From JAJZEO01 sp964350315 (GTDB taxonomy: Bacteria > Chlamydiota > Chlamydiia > Chlamydiales > 2-12-FULL-49-11): 64,000 bases of DNA. The stretch spans positions 62,001 through 126,000 of the forward strand of contig CAYGJD010000004.1 of assembly GCA_964350315.1 (NCBI GenBank), given 5' to 3'. A program made the translations under genes and the position numbers. Shown here piece by piece: positions 18,348-27,795 of this stretch (position 1 is the first letter of the stretch; every line of letters begins with the position of its first letter). The notes beneath the pieces are model-generated. The model was given only the letters and a program-made list of their open reading frames with translations. It did no database searches and had not been told where the DNA came from.

Positions 18348-19840
18348 TAGGATTTAGCAAAAATGGCGTCTTGTGCCTTTTCACGTTTTGTGAAGAGGCA
18401 TGAGGCTCCCTTTTCTTTTTGTGAAAAAGGAATACATCTGATTGTCACGCCGTGATCTTTTTGAATCTTATCTTCAAGCGCTTTATCTCCATTATAGGGA
18501 GCACAGACAAAGCGGTTCTGACCCCCCTCTTCTTTAAAAGCGTCAACAAAATCTACCATTGAATCAACTTCAATGAGATTTGCATCTCTATACGTAAGAG
18601 CTTGTTCATATAACTCATTGTGGACTTGATCTAGCAAAGATACAATCTGAACCTTCAACTTGTCTCTTGCAATTTCAATGCGTTCTTTTTTTGCCTTTGT
18701 ACGTAAGAAAACAAGAACTTTTCCGCTTTCAATATCGCGAGGTCCGACTTCAATACGAATTGGATAACCCTTCTTCACAGCATCCCAACTCTTCTCCCCT
18801 GCTCTTTCTTCTCTATCATCAACAAATACTCGTAAGTCAGATCCGTAGTAGGTCAATTCACTTAGTTCTTCTTCCAATTTTTGGCAATATTGCAGAGTTT
18901 TTGGTCTATCTTCATCTTTCATTACAAACGGAATGATCACGACGTGTTGCGATGCTATACGAGGTGGCAGACGAATTCCGTCGTCATCTCCATGCACCAT
19001 AATAACAGCACCGATCATCCTAGTTGTCGTTCCCCAAGAAGTTGTGTGGACAAATTGATGATTCCCGTCAGTGTCGAGGTATTTTATATCTGAGGCTTGA
19101 GCAAAATTTGTTCCCATGTAATGTGAGGTTCCCATCTGAAGAGCCTTTCCATCTTGCATCATCGCTTCGAACGTATACGTGTTTTTTGCGCCAGGAAAGC
19201 GCTCCCCTTCTGACTTTTCTCCCCGAATAACAGGTATCGCTAAAAATTCTTCAGAAAACGAGGCGTAAACTTCAAGCATGACTTTTGCATAGGCATTCGC
19301 TTCTTCGCCGGTTGCATGAGCAGTATGCCCTTCTTGCCATAGAAATTCAGCAGTACGCAAAAAAAGACGCGGGCGCATTTCCCATCGAACAACATTACAC
19401 CATTGATTAATCTTCATCGGAAGATCTCTATGAGAAGCAATCCATTTTGAAAAAGATGCTCCAATGATCATCTCTGAGGTTGGCCGAACAACAAGTGGTT
19501 CTTCAAGCAAAGAATCAGGAACAAGCTTCCCTTCTTTATTTTTCACAAGACGAGTATGAGTAACAACAGCTGTTTCAGTTGCAAACCCTTCAATGTGGTT
19601 AGCCTCTTTTTCTAAAAATGAAAGGGGGATAAAAAGAGGGAAGTAGGCATTTTTCACGCCCAATTTTTTAAATTTTGCATCCATGATGCGCTGCATATTC
19701 TCCCAAAGAGCATAACCATTTGGCTTGATAATCATGCACCCTCTAACTGGGGCATGCTCAGCTAAGTCTGCAACTCTAATCGCTTCTTGGTACCATGCAG
19801 GAAAATCTTCATTTCTTGTCGGAGTAATTGCTGTTTTCAT
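18344..19840 (-). CDS. proS: Prolyl-tRNA synthetase, archaeal/eukaryotic type
   Basis: 498 residues from ATG 19840; the in-frame TTG at 19846 is less likely. Charges tRNA-Pro. Class II motifs are visible: motif 2 in NVVRWEMRPRLFLRTAEFLW, and GTSHYMGTNFAQA plus HTTSWGTTTRMIGA near motif 3. The length, the lack of the large bacterial editing insertion, the anticodon-binding domain with IEVGPRDIESGKV, and the C-terminal Tyr (IFAKSY) are typical of the archaeal/eukaryotic-type enzyme, not the 570-residue bacterial one. It ends 4 bases inside the convergent effector-like gene. It lies downstream of the lipoate ligase gene on the same strand. Confidence 0.93.
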   Translation of the reverse strand: MKTAITPTRNEDFPAWYQEAIRVADLAEHAPVRGCMIIKPNGYALWENMQRIMDAKFKKLGVKNAYFPLFIPLSFLEKEANHIEGFATETAVVTHTRLVKNKEGKLVPDSLLEEPLVVRPTSEMIIGASFSKWIASHRDLPMKINQWCNVVRWEMRPRLFLRTAEFLWQEGHTAHATGEEANAYAKVMLEVYASFSEEFLAIPVIRGEKSEGERFPGAKNTYTFEAMMQDGKALQMGTSHYMGTNFAQASDIKYLDTDGNHQFVHTTSWGTTTRMIGAVIMVHGDDDGIRLPPRIASQHVVIIPFVMKDEDRPKTLQYCQKLEEELSELTYYGSDLRVFVDDREERAGEKSWDAVKKGYPIRIEVGPRDIESGKVLVFLRTKAKKERIEIARDKLKVQIVSLLDQVHNELYEQALTYRDANLIEVDSMVDFVDAFKEEGGQNRFVCAPYNGDKALEDKIQKDHGVTIRCIPFSQKEKGASCLFTKREKAQDAIFAKSY

Positions 19841-19873
19841 GCGCAAGAATATAGCAGAGCTGGGGAATAATGC

Positions 19874-20611
19874 TCAACCCTCTTTTAAGGAACAAGGCTG
19901 ACTACAACTCTCTTTATTCATCAGCTCTTTTTTTAATTCTTTTTTTAAAGCCTCTCTTGCATCCGAGAATTCAGATTGAGTGGGATTATTTAGAAAAAAA
20001 TAGGTGTGCAACTTCATAGCTTCAGTGACTAAGGTGTTGTCTGGTAGGATTTTTTCTATAAAATCAAACGATGGGGCTGCTATAGAAATACTCCCTTGAT
20101 GTAAAAAGGCATTTCTCTTTCTTCTTTGTGCTGCTCCCGCTATTTTTTTCCCATCAATCATCACATCATATTTAGTCGGCTTAGCAAAACAAAAATATTT
20201 CGCATACTTATCTAAGGAAACTGGATCGTGGGGCAAAAGAGAAAGAGACGACTCTGAGTTCAATACATTTTTTACAGCTAATAAAACGGCATCATTGATG
20301 AACTTATAGTTTTTCATGATGTCGGCAGAATACCCAGGATGATTTGCTGGAACTATCGCAGAAAAAGCTAAATCCCAAAGATGAAATAAAACACCTCCCC
20401 CAGTAGGCCTTCTCGCTAAATCTAAAGCATCTGTATGTTTAAAAAGCTCTGATGGCTTCATAAAATATCCGTAAGTCGCTGATGGTTTTTCCCATTCATA
20501 GAAATGAAGAATTGGGTCGTCATCAGGGGCAATTAAATTCAAAAAATGTTCATCTTTTTCCATGTTTTCTTTTGCGCTTGATTTCTTTTGCTCAACGACT
20601 TTCCACTTCAT
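19874..20611 (-). CDS. lplA: Lipoate-protein ligase A family
   Basis: 245 residues. It attaches lipoate or octanoate to a carrier lysine. The BPL/LplA/LipB fold is shown by LARRPTGGGVLFH (the RRxTGGGxxxH binding loop), by YDVMIDGKKIAGAAQRRKR with the catalytic Lys in KKIAG, and by FLHQGSISI. The protein is shorter than E. coli LplA and lacks its C-terminal accessory domain, so it may be an octanoyl/lipoyl transferase of the LipM/LipL type. Likely substrates are GcvH (12235-12579) and 2-oxoacid dehydrogenase E2. The symbol follows the usual chlamydial naming. Confidence 0.82.
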   Translation of the reverse strand: MKWKVVEQKKSSAKENMEKDEHFLNLIAPDDDPILHFYEWEKPSATYGYFMKPSELFKHTDALDLARRPTGGGVLFHLWDLAFSAIVPANHPGYSADIMKNYKFINDAVLLAVKNVLNSESSLSLLPHDPVSLDKYAKYFCFAKPTKYDVMIDGKKIAGAAQRRKRNAFLHQGSISIAAPSFDFIEKILPDNTLVTEAMKLHTYFFLNNPTQSEFSDAREALKKELKKELMNKESCSQPCSLKEG

Positions 20612-20668
20612 TTATGAACCTTTCAAAATATTTGTTACGAAAAACACTTGTGCATTGTTCGCAGATAA

Positions 20669-20697
20669 TTTACAAGAAAGAATAGTGAGAGTACAAT
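20669..20697 (+). promoter_or_regulatory. Promoter of clpC
   Basis: TTTACA at 20669-20674 and TACAAT at 20692-20697 with an ideal 17-base spacer, 28 bases before the clpC ATG. No HrcA CIRCE inverted repeat is visible in the gap. Confidence 0.6.
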
Positions 20698-20725
20698 AAA
20701 GAAATAAAAAAAGTGAAGGATCGCA

Positions 20726-23260
20726 ATGTTTGATAATTTTACAAATCGTGCAAAGCAAGTAATAAAACTCGCAAAACGTGAGGCTCAGCGCCTAAATCAC
20801 AACTACTTGGGCACAGAGCACGTCTTGCTTGGTTTAATGAAACTAGGTCAAGGAATCGCAGTCAATGTACTTAAAAATTTAAACATTGAATACGATACTC
20901 TTCTTGCTGAAGTCGAATTAATTGTAGGTTATGGTCCTGAAATTCAAGTATATGGTGATCCCGCTTTAACCAGCAAAGTAAAGAAAGTTTTTGAGTACGC
21001 AAAAGAAGAAGCCCTTTCCCTAAATCACAACTATGTTGGAACAGAACATTTACTACTTGCTCTTATACGCTTACAAGATGGCGTAGCAGCCCAAATTTTA
21101 GAAAATTTAAATGTTGTCCTCAAAGACATCCGAAAAGAAATTTTAAAAGAACTTGAAACATTTAACTTACAAGTACCACCTGTTACTCTTGGGTCTGGAC
21201 AAGGACAAAAAAATCAAGAAAGAACAAGTACTGCTGCAGGCTCCGAAAAAATGCATGCCCTTAAAGCATATGGACATGATTTAACTGAAATGTGCCGCGA
21301 AGGACACCTTGACCCTGTAATTGGCAGAAAAAAAGAAGTTGAAAGACTGATCCTTATTCTATGTCGTAGAAGAAAGAACAACCCGGTCTTAATCGGTGAA
21401 GCAGGAGTCGGAAAAACAGCTATTGTTGAAGGACTTGCACAAGCAATTGTTAAAGGTGAAGTTCCAGAAAACTTAGCTAAGAAAAAATTGATCTCACTTG
21501 ACCTTACTTTAATGATTGCCGGAACAAAATATCGTGGTCAATTTGAAGAAAGAATAAAAGCTGTCATGGACGAAGTAAAGAAAAATGGAAACATCCTTCT
21601 TTTCATCGATGAGATGCACACGATTGTAGGAGCTGGAGCTGCAGAAGGGGCAATTGACGCCTCAAACATCTTAAAACCAGCACTTTCTCGTGGTGAAATT
21701 CAATGTATTGGAGCAACCACACTCGATGAATTTAGAAAGCACATTGAAAAAGATGCTGCTTTAGAAAGAAGATTCCAAAAGATTCTTGTCTCTCCTCCAT
21801 CAAACGATGAAGCGATCCAAATTTTGATGGGCTTAAAATCTAAGTATGAGGAACACCATAAGTGTATTTATACAGATCAAGCAGTCATAGAAACAGTTCT
21901 ACTCTCTGATCGATATGTTGCCGGAAGATTTCTTCCTGACAAAGCAATTGATATTCTAGATGAAGCTGGAGCACATGCAAGACTTAGTACAATGCCACAA
22001 CCTCAAGAGCTAAAGAAATATACAGCAGAAATTGAAGATGTTCGCCAAGCAAAAGAAGCTGCAATTGGACAACAAGAATATGAAAAAGCTGCGAAACTTC
22101 GTGATAAAGAAAAGAAACTCCGTGACAGCTTAGATGAAATTAATGAGATGTGGAAAAAGAACAAAGAAGAACAACAAGTAGTTGTTGACATTGAAGAAGT
22201 TGCTGGAATTGTGTGAAAACCAACAGGTGTTCCAATAACAAGATTAACAGAAGCTGAAACTACAACAATCTTGGGAATGGAAGACACCTTAAAGAAAGAA
22301 ATCATCGGACAACAAGATGCTATTTCAACTGTTTGTAAAGCACTTAGACGTTCAAGAGCTGATATAAAGGACCCGAATAGACCTATCGGTACATTTATCT
22401 TCCTTGGGCCGACTGGAGTTGGAAAAACGCTCCTTGCTAAATCTCTTGCTACTCACCTCTTTGGTGGAGAAGATGCTCTCATTCAGGTTGATATGTCTGA
22501 ATACATGGAAAAATTTGCCGTGAGTCGAATGACTGGGTCTCCTCCTGGATATGTTGGTCATGAGGAGGGAGGACAACTTACAGAGCGTGTAAGACAACGT
22601 CCATACTCTGTTGTCTTATTTGATGAGATCGAAAAAGCGCACCCTGATGTAATGAATATTTTATTGCAAATTTTTGAAGAAGGTCGCCTTACAGACTCCC
22701 TCGGTAGAAAAGTTGATTTTCGTAACACTATCATTATTATGACTTCAAACCTTGGCTCTGATTTGATCCGAAGATCAACAGAAGTTGGATTTGGCGTTGA
22801 TACAGATCACCTTGATTTCAATGTAATGAAAGAAAAAATCGACAAAGCTGTCAAAAAACACTTTAAGCCAGAATTCATAAACAGGCTTGATGGAGTTGTA
22901 ATCTTCAGAGCATTTGACAAACCACACTTAGTTAAAGTTATTGATCTAGAGGTAGAAAAACTAGCTAAACGCTTAGTGAAGAAAAACATCTTCTTAACCC
23001 TATCTCCTGAAGCAAAAGAATTCCTTGTTTCACAGGGGTATGTGCCTGAAATGGGCGCACGACCGCTTAGACGCGCAGTGGAACAACATCTTGAAGACCC
23101 TCTTGCTGAAATGCTTCTTAAAAACCCTAAGCTTGAAGCAGAGTTTGAAGTCATCATCAAGGACAAAAAGATCGAGTTCGTTACAACATTAGTTGAAAAC
23201 AAAGATGATAAAGACACAGATTCAACTCTGGCAACAGCAACTGGTGACAAAGAAGAATAA
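20726..23260 (+). CDS. clpC: ClpC ATPase, interrupted by in-frame TGA
   Basis: The full reading frame encodes about 844 residues, normal for ClpC, the Hsp100 unfoldase that feeds ClpP. Two Clp-N repeats (NHNYLGTEHVLLGLM and NHNYVGTEHLLLALI) are followed by the first ATPase domain (Walker A GEAGVGKTA, Walker B LLFIDEMH), a UVR-like middle segment (EYEKAAKLRDKEKKLRD), and the second ATPase domain (Walker A GPTGVGKTL, sensor and C-terminal D2-small domain). At 22214-22216 a TGA interrupts the frame in AGIV-TGA-KPTGVP, exactly where other ClpC proteins have Ser in a xIVSKxTGxP stretch. One base (TCA to TGA) explains it; the frame continues unchanged. Either an error, a real nonsense mutation, or a split. 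An in-frame TTG at 22271 could restart the second half. Confidence 0.9.
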
Positions 23261-23286
23261 AAACTCTAGCCACCTATCTTTGAAAA

Positions 23287-23332
23287 GCTACTTGCCTCAT
23301 ACCTAACGGCATATTGCAGGTAGCAATTTTTT
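23287..23332 (+). terminator. Rho-independent terminator after clpC
   Basis: GCTACTTGC (23287-23295) pairs with GCAGGTAGC (23316-23324) with one wobble pair, and is followed by AATTTTTT. It sits 27 bases after the clpC stop. Confidence 0.6.
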
Positions 23333-23429
23333 ACAATACCCCCCATCAAAATCTGGCACCAAATGATTTTTCTCTTTACCAAATCTTAAATAAAAGATAT
23401 CCTGTTCCTTTTTATATTAAAGGATACAG

Positions 23430-24215
23430 ATGGACCCTGTTACTCGATTCAGACAAATTGAACAAGAACTTCTTCTCCAAGACGTACCAACGCCTGAACT
23501 TATTTCAGAACTTGAAAGGACTTCACAAAAGCTTTCAAAAAGGGCCGATATCCATCTAGAGGCTTGTACTTTGGATATCTTAGTTCGATCAAGACTTACT
23601 CTACAGGCTTCTGTTCAAGAATTTCTTTACGCCGGCAGCAATCGTGATTCAATAGAATTCCAGCATTCACTAAAAACACTAGATAAAATTTGCGAAATTA
23701 TTCTAAATCGCCCCAATGAATTAACTTATAAGACACATTTTGATCAGCTACTTTTAAAGATTTCAGAATCAATCAATTTAATATCAATGATTCAATCAAC
23801 AGATAACGAGCTAAAACATCATCTTGATTCTCCCTATTCATTTACAGCAGGAAGAATTCAAGAGATTTGTGGAAAAAAAATAGCGATGGATCAGGCGTTC
23901 GGAACCGAAGCTCACCCACTTCTTCGTTTCTTAAAATATGAGGCAAGTGAAGAATTGGAAAAACTTGCTAAGGCCCTTGCAGATAAGGTAGATGATGTTG
24001 CAATGGTTGTTTTTAGCCTCATCACATCAGATCAAAACTTAGAAAATCGCCTTCTACTTTTAAAAGCGACAAATCAAATTATACCTATTTGTGTTCATTC
24101 TCCAGAATCATCAGAAGCGACACTTTTTACCCAGAGACTCTTCGAAGCAGGAGTAAGAATTACTTCCATTACGAATGTATTTAACCACCATTTTGCTCAT
24201 TTTGAAGTTTTTTAA
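23430..24215 (+). CDS. Hypothetical helical protein, tandem paralog 1
   Basis: 261 residues, almost all helical, no signal peptide or membrane segment. The start MDPVTRFRQIEQELL follows AAAGGAT. It is clearly related to the next gene: DVPTPELISELERTSQKLSKR matches DLPTQECINELIAVSNTLPRR in the same place (shown here by DVPTPELISEL and DLPTQECINEL), and PYSFTAGRIQ matches PFTISAGHIQ, both followed by a late SPESSEA/SPESIEA. No known domain recognised. The two genes form a unit after the clpC terminator. Confidence 0.6.
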   Translation: MDPVTRFRQIEQELLLQDVPTPELISELERTSQKLSKRADIHLEACTLDILVRSRLTLQASVQEFLYAGSNRDSIEFQHSLKTLDKICEIILNRPNELTYKTHFDQLLLKISESINLISMIQSTDNELKHHLDSPYSFTAGRIQEICGKKIAMDQAFGTEAHPLLRFLKYEASEELEKLAKALADKVDDVAMVVFSLITSDQNLENRLLLLKATNQIIPICVHSPESSEATLFTQRLFEAGVRITSITNVFNHHFAHFEVF

Positions 24216-24234
24216 CCATTTAACGGAACATTTT

Positions 24235-25053
24235 ATGCAAGCAATACCTCCACTTACACCAATCTCTAGATTTTTAGAACTTGCTCATGCTTCACTCGAT
24301 GAAGATCTTCCCACTCAAGAATGCATTAATGAACTAATAGCAGTATCAAACACATTACCAAGAAGATCTAAAGAGCGTCTTGATTCAAATACATTGCTTG
24401 TTCTACTAACAGCAAGATGTACTTTACATAATTGCACACAACAATGGTTAGATAGTGCCCCAGAATCTAGAGACTTAAAACATAAAAAGGTTGAAGCAAT
24501 AAATCACAGTATTCAACAAATAACTTCTAATTCAGACATGGAAGAACATTACCCTATCGAATTGGCCAATTACATTCATGATGCGCAAGACGTTCTAACA
24601 TTATTTAGGTCAATTGAGAATAAAGAACTTGAAAAAGCAGATCATCTCGCCCATCCATTTACGATTTCAGCAGGACATATTCAAGCAAACCGAAATATTA
24701 TCTTATTAATCCAGCAGATTTATGAAGTTGAACTTCACCCTACTAAACGCCTTCTTCTTCAGAAAATTTCTAATTTGTATATTGAAATCGAACAAGCAAT
24801 GATTGAAAAAATCACTCGCATAGCCCAAAGAGTCATCTTTTCAATACACAACCCTATCAATCTAATTGCTTCAATAGAGCTATTATCATCTCTTCATGAT
24901 ATCACTGCTACTTGTTCAGACTCGCCAGAGTCTATTGAAGCACAGATTTTTATGCGCATATTATTTGAAAACAGCGTCACGATTGAAGAGCTTGGTTTAA
25001 ATCAAGGCAATATGAATATTACTTTTATCTATTCCCCACAAGGAATGGCATAA
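24235..25053 (+). CDS. Hypothetical helical protein, tandem paralog 2
   Basis: 272 residues from ATG 24235 (MQAIPPLTPISRF), which has GGA 8 bases upstream; an earlier in-frame ATG at 24175 would lie inside the previous gene and adds an unrelated 20 residues. Same architecture and similar sequence to the gene at 23430-24215, 20 bases away, so a local duplication. Conserved marks are the DLPTQECINEL start, the PFTISAGHIQ middle and the SPESIEAQIFMRILFE end. Function unknown. Confidence 0.6.
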   Translation: MQAIPPLTPISRFLELAHASLDEDLPTQECINELIAVSNTLPRRSKERLDSNTLLVLLTARCTLHNCTQQWLDSAPESRDLKHKKVEAINHSIQQITSNSDMEEHYPIELANYIHDAQDVLTLFRSIENKELEKADHLAHPFTISAGHIQANRNIILLIQQIYEVELHPTKRLLLQKISNLYIEIEQAMIEKITRIAQRVIFSIHNPINLIASIELLSSLHDITATCSDSPESIEAQIFMRILFENSVTIEELGLNQGNMNITFIYSPQGMA

Positions 25054-25096
25054 CATTTAATTCGCAGATATTTGAAATTGGTTTTTATCAAAAAAA

Positions 25097-25801
25097 TTAG
25101 ACCAACACTCTCGCTGTGCCAGGCTTGATGCTCTTTTCCCATGATTTGATATTCTCAAGAAGATCTATCTTATTCTGGCGCTCAGAAATGCCCTTCTTGG
25201 CTGATCCAGAACTAACAAAGTGAGCAATTTTGGCAAGAAGATTTAAATGCCTCTTATCATCACAGGCAAAAAGGAAAAAGAGAGTATGAACAGGTTCATT
25301 GTCAAGCGCGCCCCAATCAATAGGAGTTTTTAAAAAGACAACTACAACAGCATCAAATAAACCACCAAGAAGAAGCTCTCTTGTATGAGGAACAGCAATA
25401 CCATTATTCAAAGCTGTTGGCATCAGACTTTCTCTTTCAAGCAAGAGGTCTGAAACAGCTTCTGCATCAAGACCTAGTCGATCTGCAGTTTGATACATGA
25501 CGCTATTAATGATTTCTTCTTTAGATTTACCCTCAAGGTCACAAATGACGTCACCTTTATGTATTGCACGATAAAGTCCAAATTGTTGCCATGGTGAGAC
25601 TTCCCCTTTAGCTTCTCCAAAAGGAAGAGACCCCTTTTGCTCTTGAAGCACCTTCAACATCCATTCTTCTATTTCTTGGCGATTGAATCTCTTTTCACCA
25701 TTCAATGTATATGTTGGAAGAGCACCCTCAGAAATTAACTGATCTATTGTTTGAACGCTAACGCTTAATAAATCTGCTACATCTTTCTTTTTCAAATCCA
25801 T
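25097..25801 (-). CDS. ptsN: HTH plus PTS IIA-Ntr protein
   Basis: 234 residues from ATG 25801, which has AAGGAAGG upstream; the longer reading frame to 25837 has no ribosome site. The first 60 residues are an excisionase/MerR-like helix-turn-helix (VADLLSVSVQTIDQLISEGA, then FNRQEIEEWM). The rest is a PTS EIIA type-2 domain with the phospho-acceptor His in GIAVPHTRE. It is a regulatory PTS homologue: sugar PTS permeases are not seen here, and chlamydiae carry two such IIA-Ntr proteins, of which the second, DNA-binding one has this layout. It is the last gene of the minus-strand group ptsN-dut-accD. Confidence 0.88.
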   Translation of the reverse strand: MDLKKKDVADLLSVSVQTIDQLISEGALPTYTLNGEKRFNRQEIEEWMLKVLQEQKGSLPFGEAKGEVSPWQQFGLYRAIHKGDVICDLEGKSKEEIINSVMYQTADRLGLDAEAVSDLLLERESLMPTALNNGIAVPHTRELLLGGLFDAVVVVFLKTPIDWGALDNEPVHTLFFLFACDDKRHLNLLAKIAHFVSSGSAKKGISERQNKIDLLENIKSWEKSIKPGTARVLV

Positions 25802-25840
25802 ACTGCGCCTTCCTTGTACATTGTTATCAAGTATCAAACC

Positions 25841-26305
25841 TTAGCATGAGTGAAAAATATTTGCTACTGATTCCTGACTCTTTGCATTAAGAAATTTTTG
25901 TCGATTATCTTCTACTTTTAGTATTTGTGTAAGATTTGATAGAATTTGTAAATATTCCTTGTGTAACGATTGAGGACCACCAATAAGAAATATTAATCGA
26001 ACTTTTAATCCATCGATTGCATTCCATTCAATGCCTTCCCCGCGATGGATTCCAACGATAAGAAAAAAATCATCTAACTGTTTTATCTTAGCATGTGGAA
26101 TTGCGATTCCCATTCCAAGCCCTGTTGAAACCATTTCTTCTCTTTGAATAATCGCATCAAAAAACTCTTTTTCGTCAGCAAGCACGCCCTCTTTGACAGC
26201 TATTGAAATTAGACGTTTGATCGCTTCTTCTCTTGAAGTTTCCTCAAGAAATTCAACTTGGTTTGGTGTGATGTAATCAGCTACTCTAATACTTGTTATT
26301 GTCAT
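25841..26305 (-). CDS. ptsN: PTS IIA-Ntr regulatory protein
   Basis: 154 residues, a single EIIA type-2 domain. The active His lies in GMGIAIPHAKIKQLDD, with the preceding REEMVSTGLG loop typical of PtsN. It has no helix-turn-helix, unlike the neighbour. The start ATG overlaps the TAA of dut (TAATG), so the two are translated together. It probably relays phosphate from a PtsI/PtsH-like pair to control targets. Confidence 0.9.
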   Translation of the reverse strand: MTITSIRVADYITPNQVEFLEETSREEAIKRLISIAVKEGVLADEKEFFDAIIQREEMVSTGLGMGIAIPHAKIKQLDDFFLIVGIHRGEGIEWNAIDGLKVRLIFLIGGPQSLHKEYLQILSNLTQILKVEDNRQKFLNAKSQESVANIFHSC

Positions 26306-26757
26306 TATATTCCTGTATGTCCAAAGGCTCCACTGCCGCGCTCACTTAATGAAAGCGCATCTTCTTGTATAAAATGCCCAATCGTAACTGGAGCTACAAC
26401 GATTTGTGCAATACGCATCCCTGGTTGAATTGTAAATGGCATATTCGAATGATTTATCAAAATAACCATTAATTCCCCACGGTAATCAGAATCAATTGTT
26501 CCTGGCGCATTAAGAACAGTTATTCCCTGTTTTAATGCAAGTCCACTTCTTGGTCTTACTTGGATCTCATACCCTTCCGGGATTTCAAAAAAAAGTCCTG
26601 TTGAAATCAATCTTCTTGATCCAGGCAATAATACTAAATCACTTTCAGTATAGGCAGAAACATCAGCGCCCGCTGCTCCAGAAGAAGCATACAACGGCAT
26701 CTTTGCCCCATCTTTACAGGTACATTTTATTGTTACTTTATGTGTGTGTTTTTCCAT
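26305..26757 (-). CDS. dut: dUTP diphosphatase
   Basis: 150 residues from ATG 26757, one base after the accD stop; a GTG four codons earlier would overlap accD. Converts dUTP to dUMP and keeps uracil out of DNA. All trimeric dUTPase motifs are present: SGAAGADVSAY, RPRSGLALKQGITVLNAPGT, IDSDYRGELMVILIN, MRIAQIV, and the glycine-rich C-terminal ERGSGAFGHTG. Sits between accD and ptsN as in Chlamydia. Confidence 0.96.
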   Translation of the reverse strand: MEKHTHKVTIKCTCKDGAKMPLYASSGAAGADVSAYTESDLVLLPGSRRLISTGLFFEIPEGYEIQVRPRSGLALKQGITVLNAPGTIDSDYRGELMVILINHSNMPFTIQPGMRIAQIVVAPVTIGHFIQEDALSLSERGSGAFGHTGI

Positions 26758-26758
26758 A

Positions 26759-27712
26759 CTATTTTCCACTACCTACTGCTGCTGCTAGAAATTTTTTAAA
26801 TTTCGCATAAGGTTCTCTTTCTCCTGTAAGCGAGTGTAGCAATGATTTTTTTTCAGTGACAGAAGGAGCCTTAAGAAACTCAATAAAAAAAGCGATTTTA
26901 TCTTTCAATTCCTTTCTTGGAACGACAATATCAACCATCCCTTTCTCTTGCAAAAACTCTGATAATTGAGCCCCTTTAGGTAATTTTTTCCCAAAAGTAC
27001 GTTCAATTACTCGAGGGCCAGTAAAGCCAAACAAGGCACCCGGCTCTGCTAAAATAACATCTCCAAGAGATGCAAATGAAGCCGTCACGCCACCCGTTGT
27101 CGGGTTTGAAATTACTGAGATAAAAGGAAGTTTATTTTCTTTAAGACGGGCAAGTGCTGCACTTGTTTTCGCCATTTGCATTAAAGAGTAAATCGACTCT
27201 TGCATACGAGCGCCACCTGATGCTGATAAAATAATGACGGGAAGCCTTTTCTCGATTGCAAATTCAATAAGTCTTGTCAGTCTCTCTCCAACGACAGACC
27301 CCATTGACCCGCCCATAAAGCTAAAGTCCATGATCCCTAAAGCTGCTCTGTTCCCATTAATAATACACTCTCCAACAGACACAGCCTCATCACGTCCTGT
27401 CTTAGCAACCGCGCGCTCAAGCCTTGTCGTATACTTTTCTTCATCTTCAAAATTAAGTGGGTCTGTGGGCTTAATGTTGGTAAACATTTCTTTAAACGAG
27501 TCTTCGTCAACTAAAAGTTTTAATCGCTGAGAGACTGTTAATCGATAGTGATAGTTGCACTTTGGACATGCATTATAGTTGTCCATCAACTCATTAGCAT
27601 GAATCGTTTCAAAACACCCACTACACTTCAGCCAACCGCTAAGTCCGTCTTTTTTAGTGGATTGCACCTTGATTTTGGGGCCAGATCGTCTGAATAAATT
27701 TAAAAAAACCAT
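26759..27712 (-). CDS. accD: Acetyl-CoA carboxylase carboxyltransferase beta
   Basis: 317 residues. Beta subunit of the carboxyltransferase in the first step of fatty-acid synthesis. The N-terminal zinc finger is complete (CSGC near residue 31 and CPKC near 50). MDFSFMGGSMGSVVGERLTR, SASGGARMQES, and NPTTGGVTASFASLGD build the crotonase-like CoA site, with the oxyanion GG pairs. accA is not in this window. The leader from 27713 to 27795 has no clear promoter. Confidence 0.96.
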   Translation of the reverse strand: MVFLNLFRRSGPKIKVQSTKKDGLSGWLKCSGCFETIHANELMDNYNACPKCNYHYRLTVSQRLKLLVDEDSFKEMFTNIKPTDPLNFEDEEKYTTRLERAVAKTGRDEAVSVGECIINGNRAALGIMDFSFMGGSMGSVVGERLTRLIEFAIEKRLPVIILSASGGARMQESIYSLMQMAKTSAALARLKENKLPFISVISNPTTGGVTASFASLGDVILAEPGALFGFTGPRVIERTFGKKLPKGAQLSEFLQEKGMVDIVVPRKELKDKIAFFIEFLKAPSVTEKKSLLHSLTGEREPYAKFKKFLAAAVGSGK

Positions 27713-27795
27713 CCCAAATGTCTCCCTGTGGCAACTGAGATGAATAGATCATAACAGACCCAACATTTAAGCTCTATTGACAAATGTTTTTAAAA

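Noticed and set aside
22214..22216. TGA read as selenocysteine or tryptophan.
   Set aside because: The position is Ser in the family, no selenocysteine element is visible, and TGA ends other genes in the window.
23314..23559. An open frame starting before the gene at 23430.
   Set aside because: It overlaps the start of the paralog gene out of frame and begins inside the clpC terminator.
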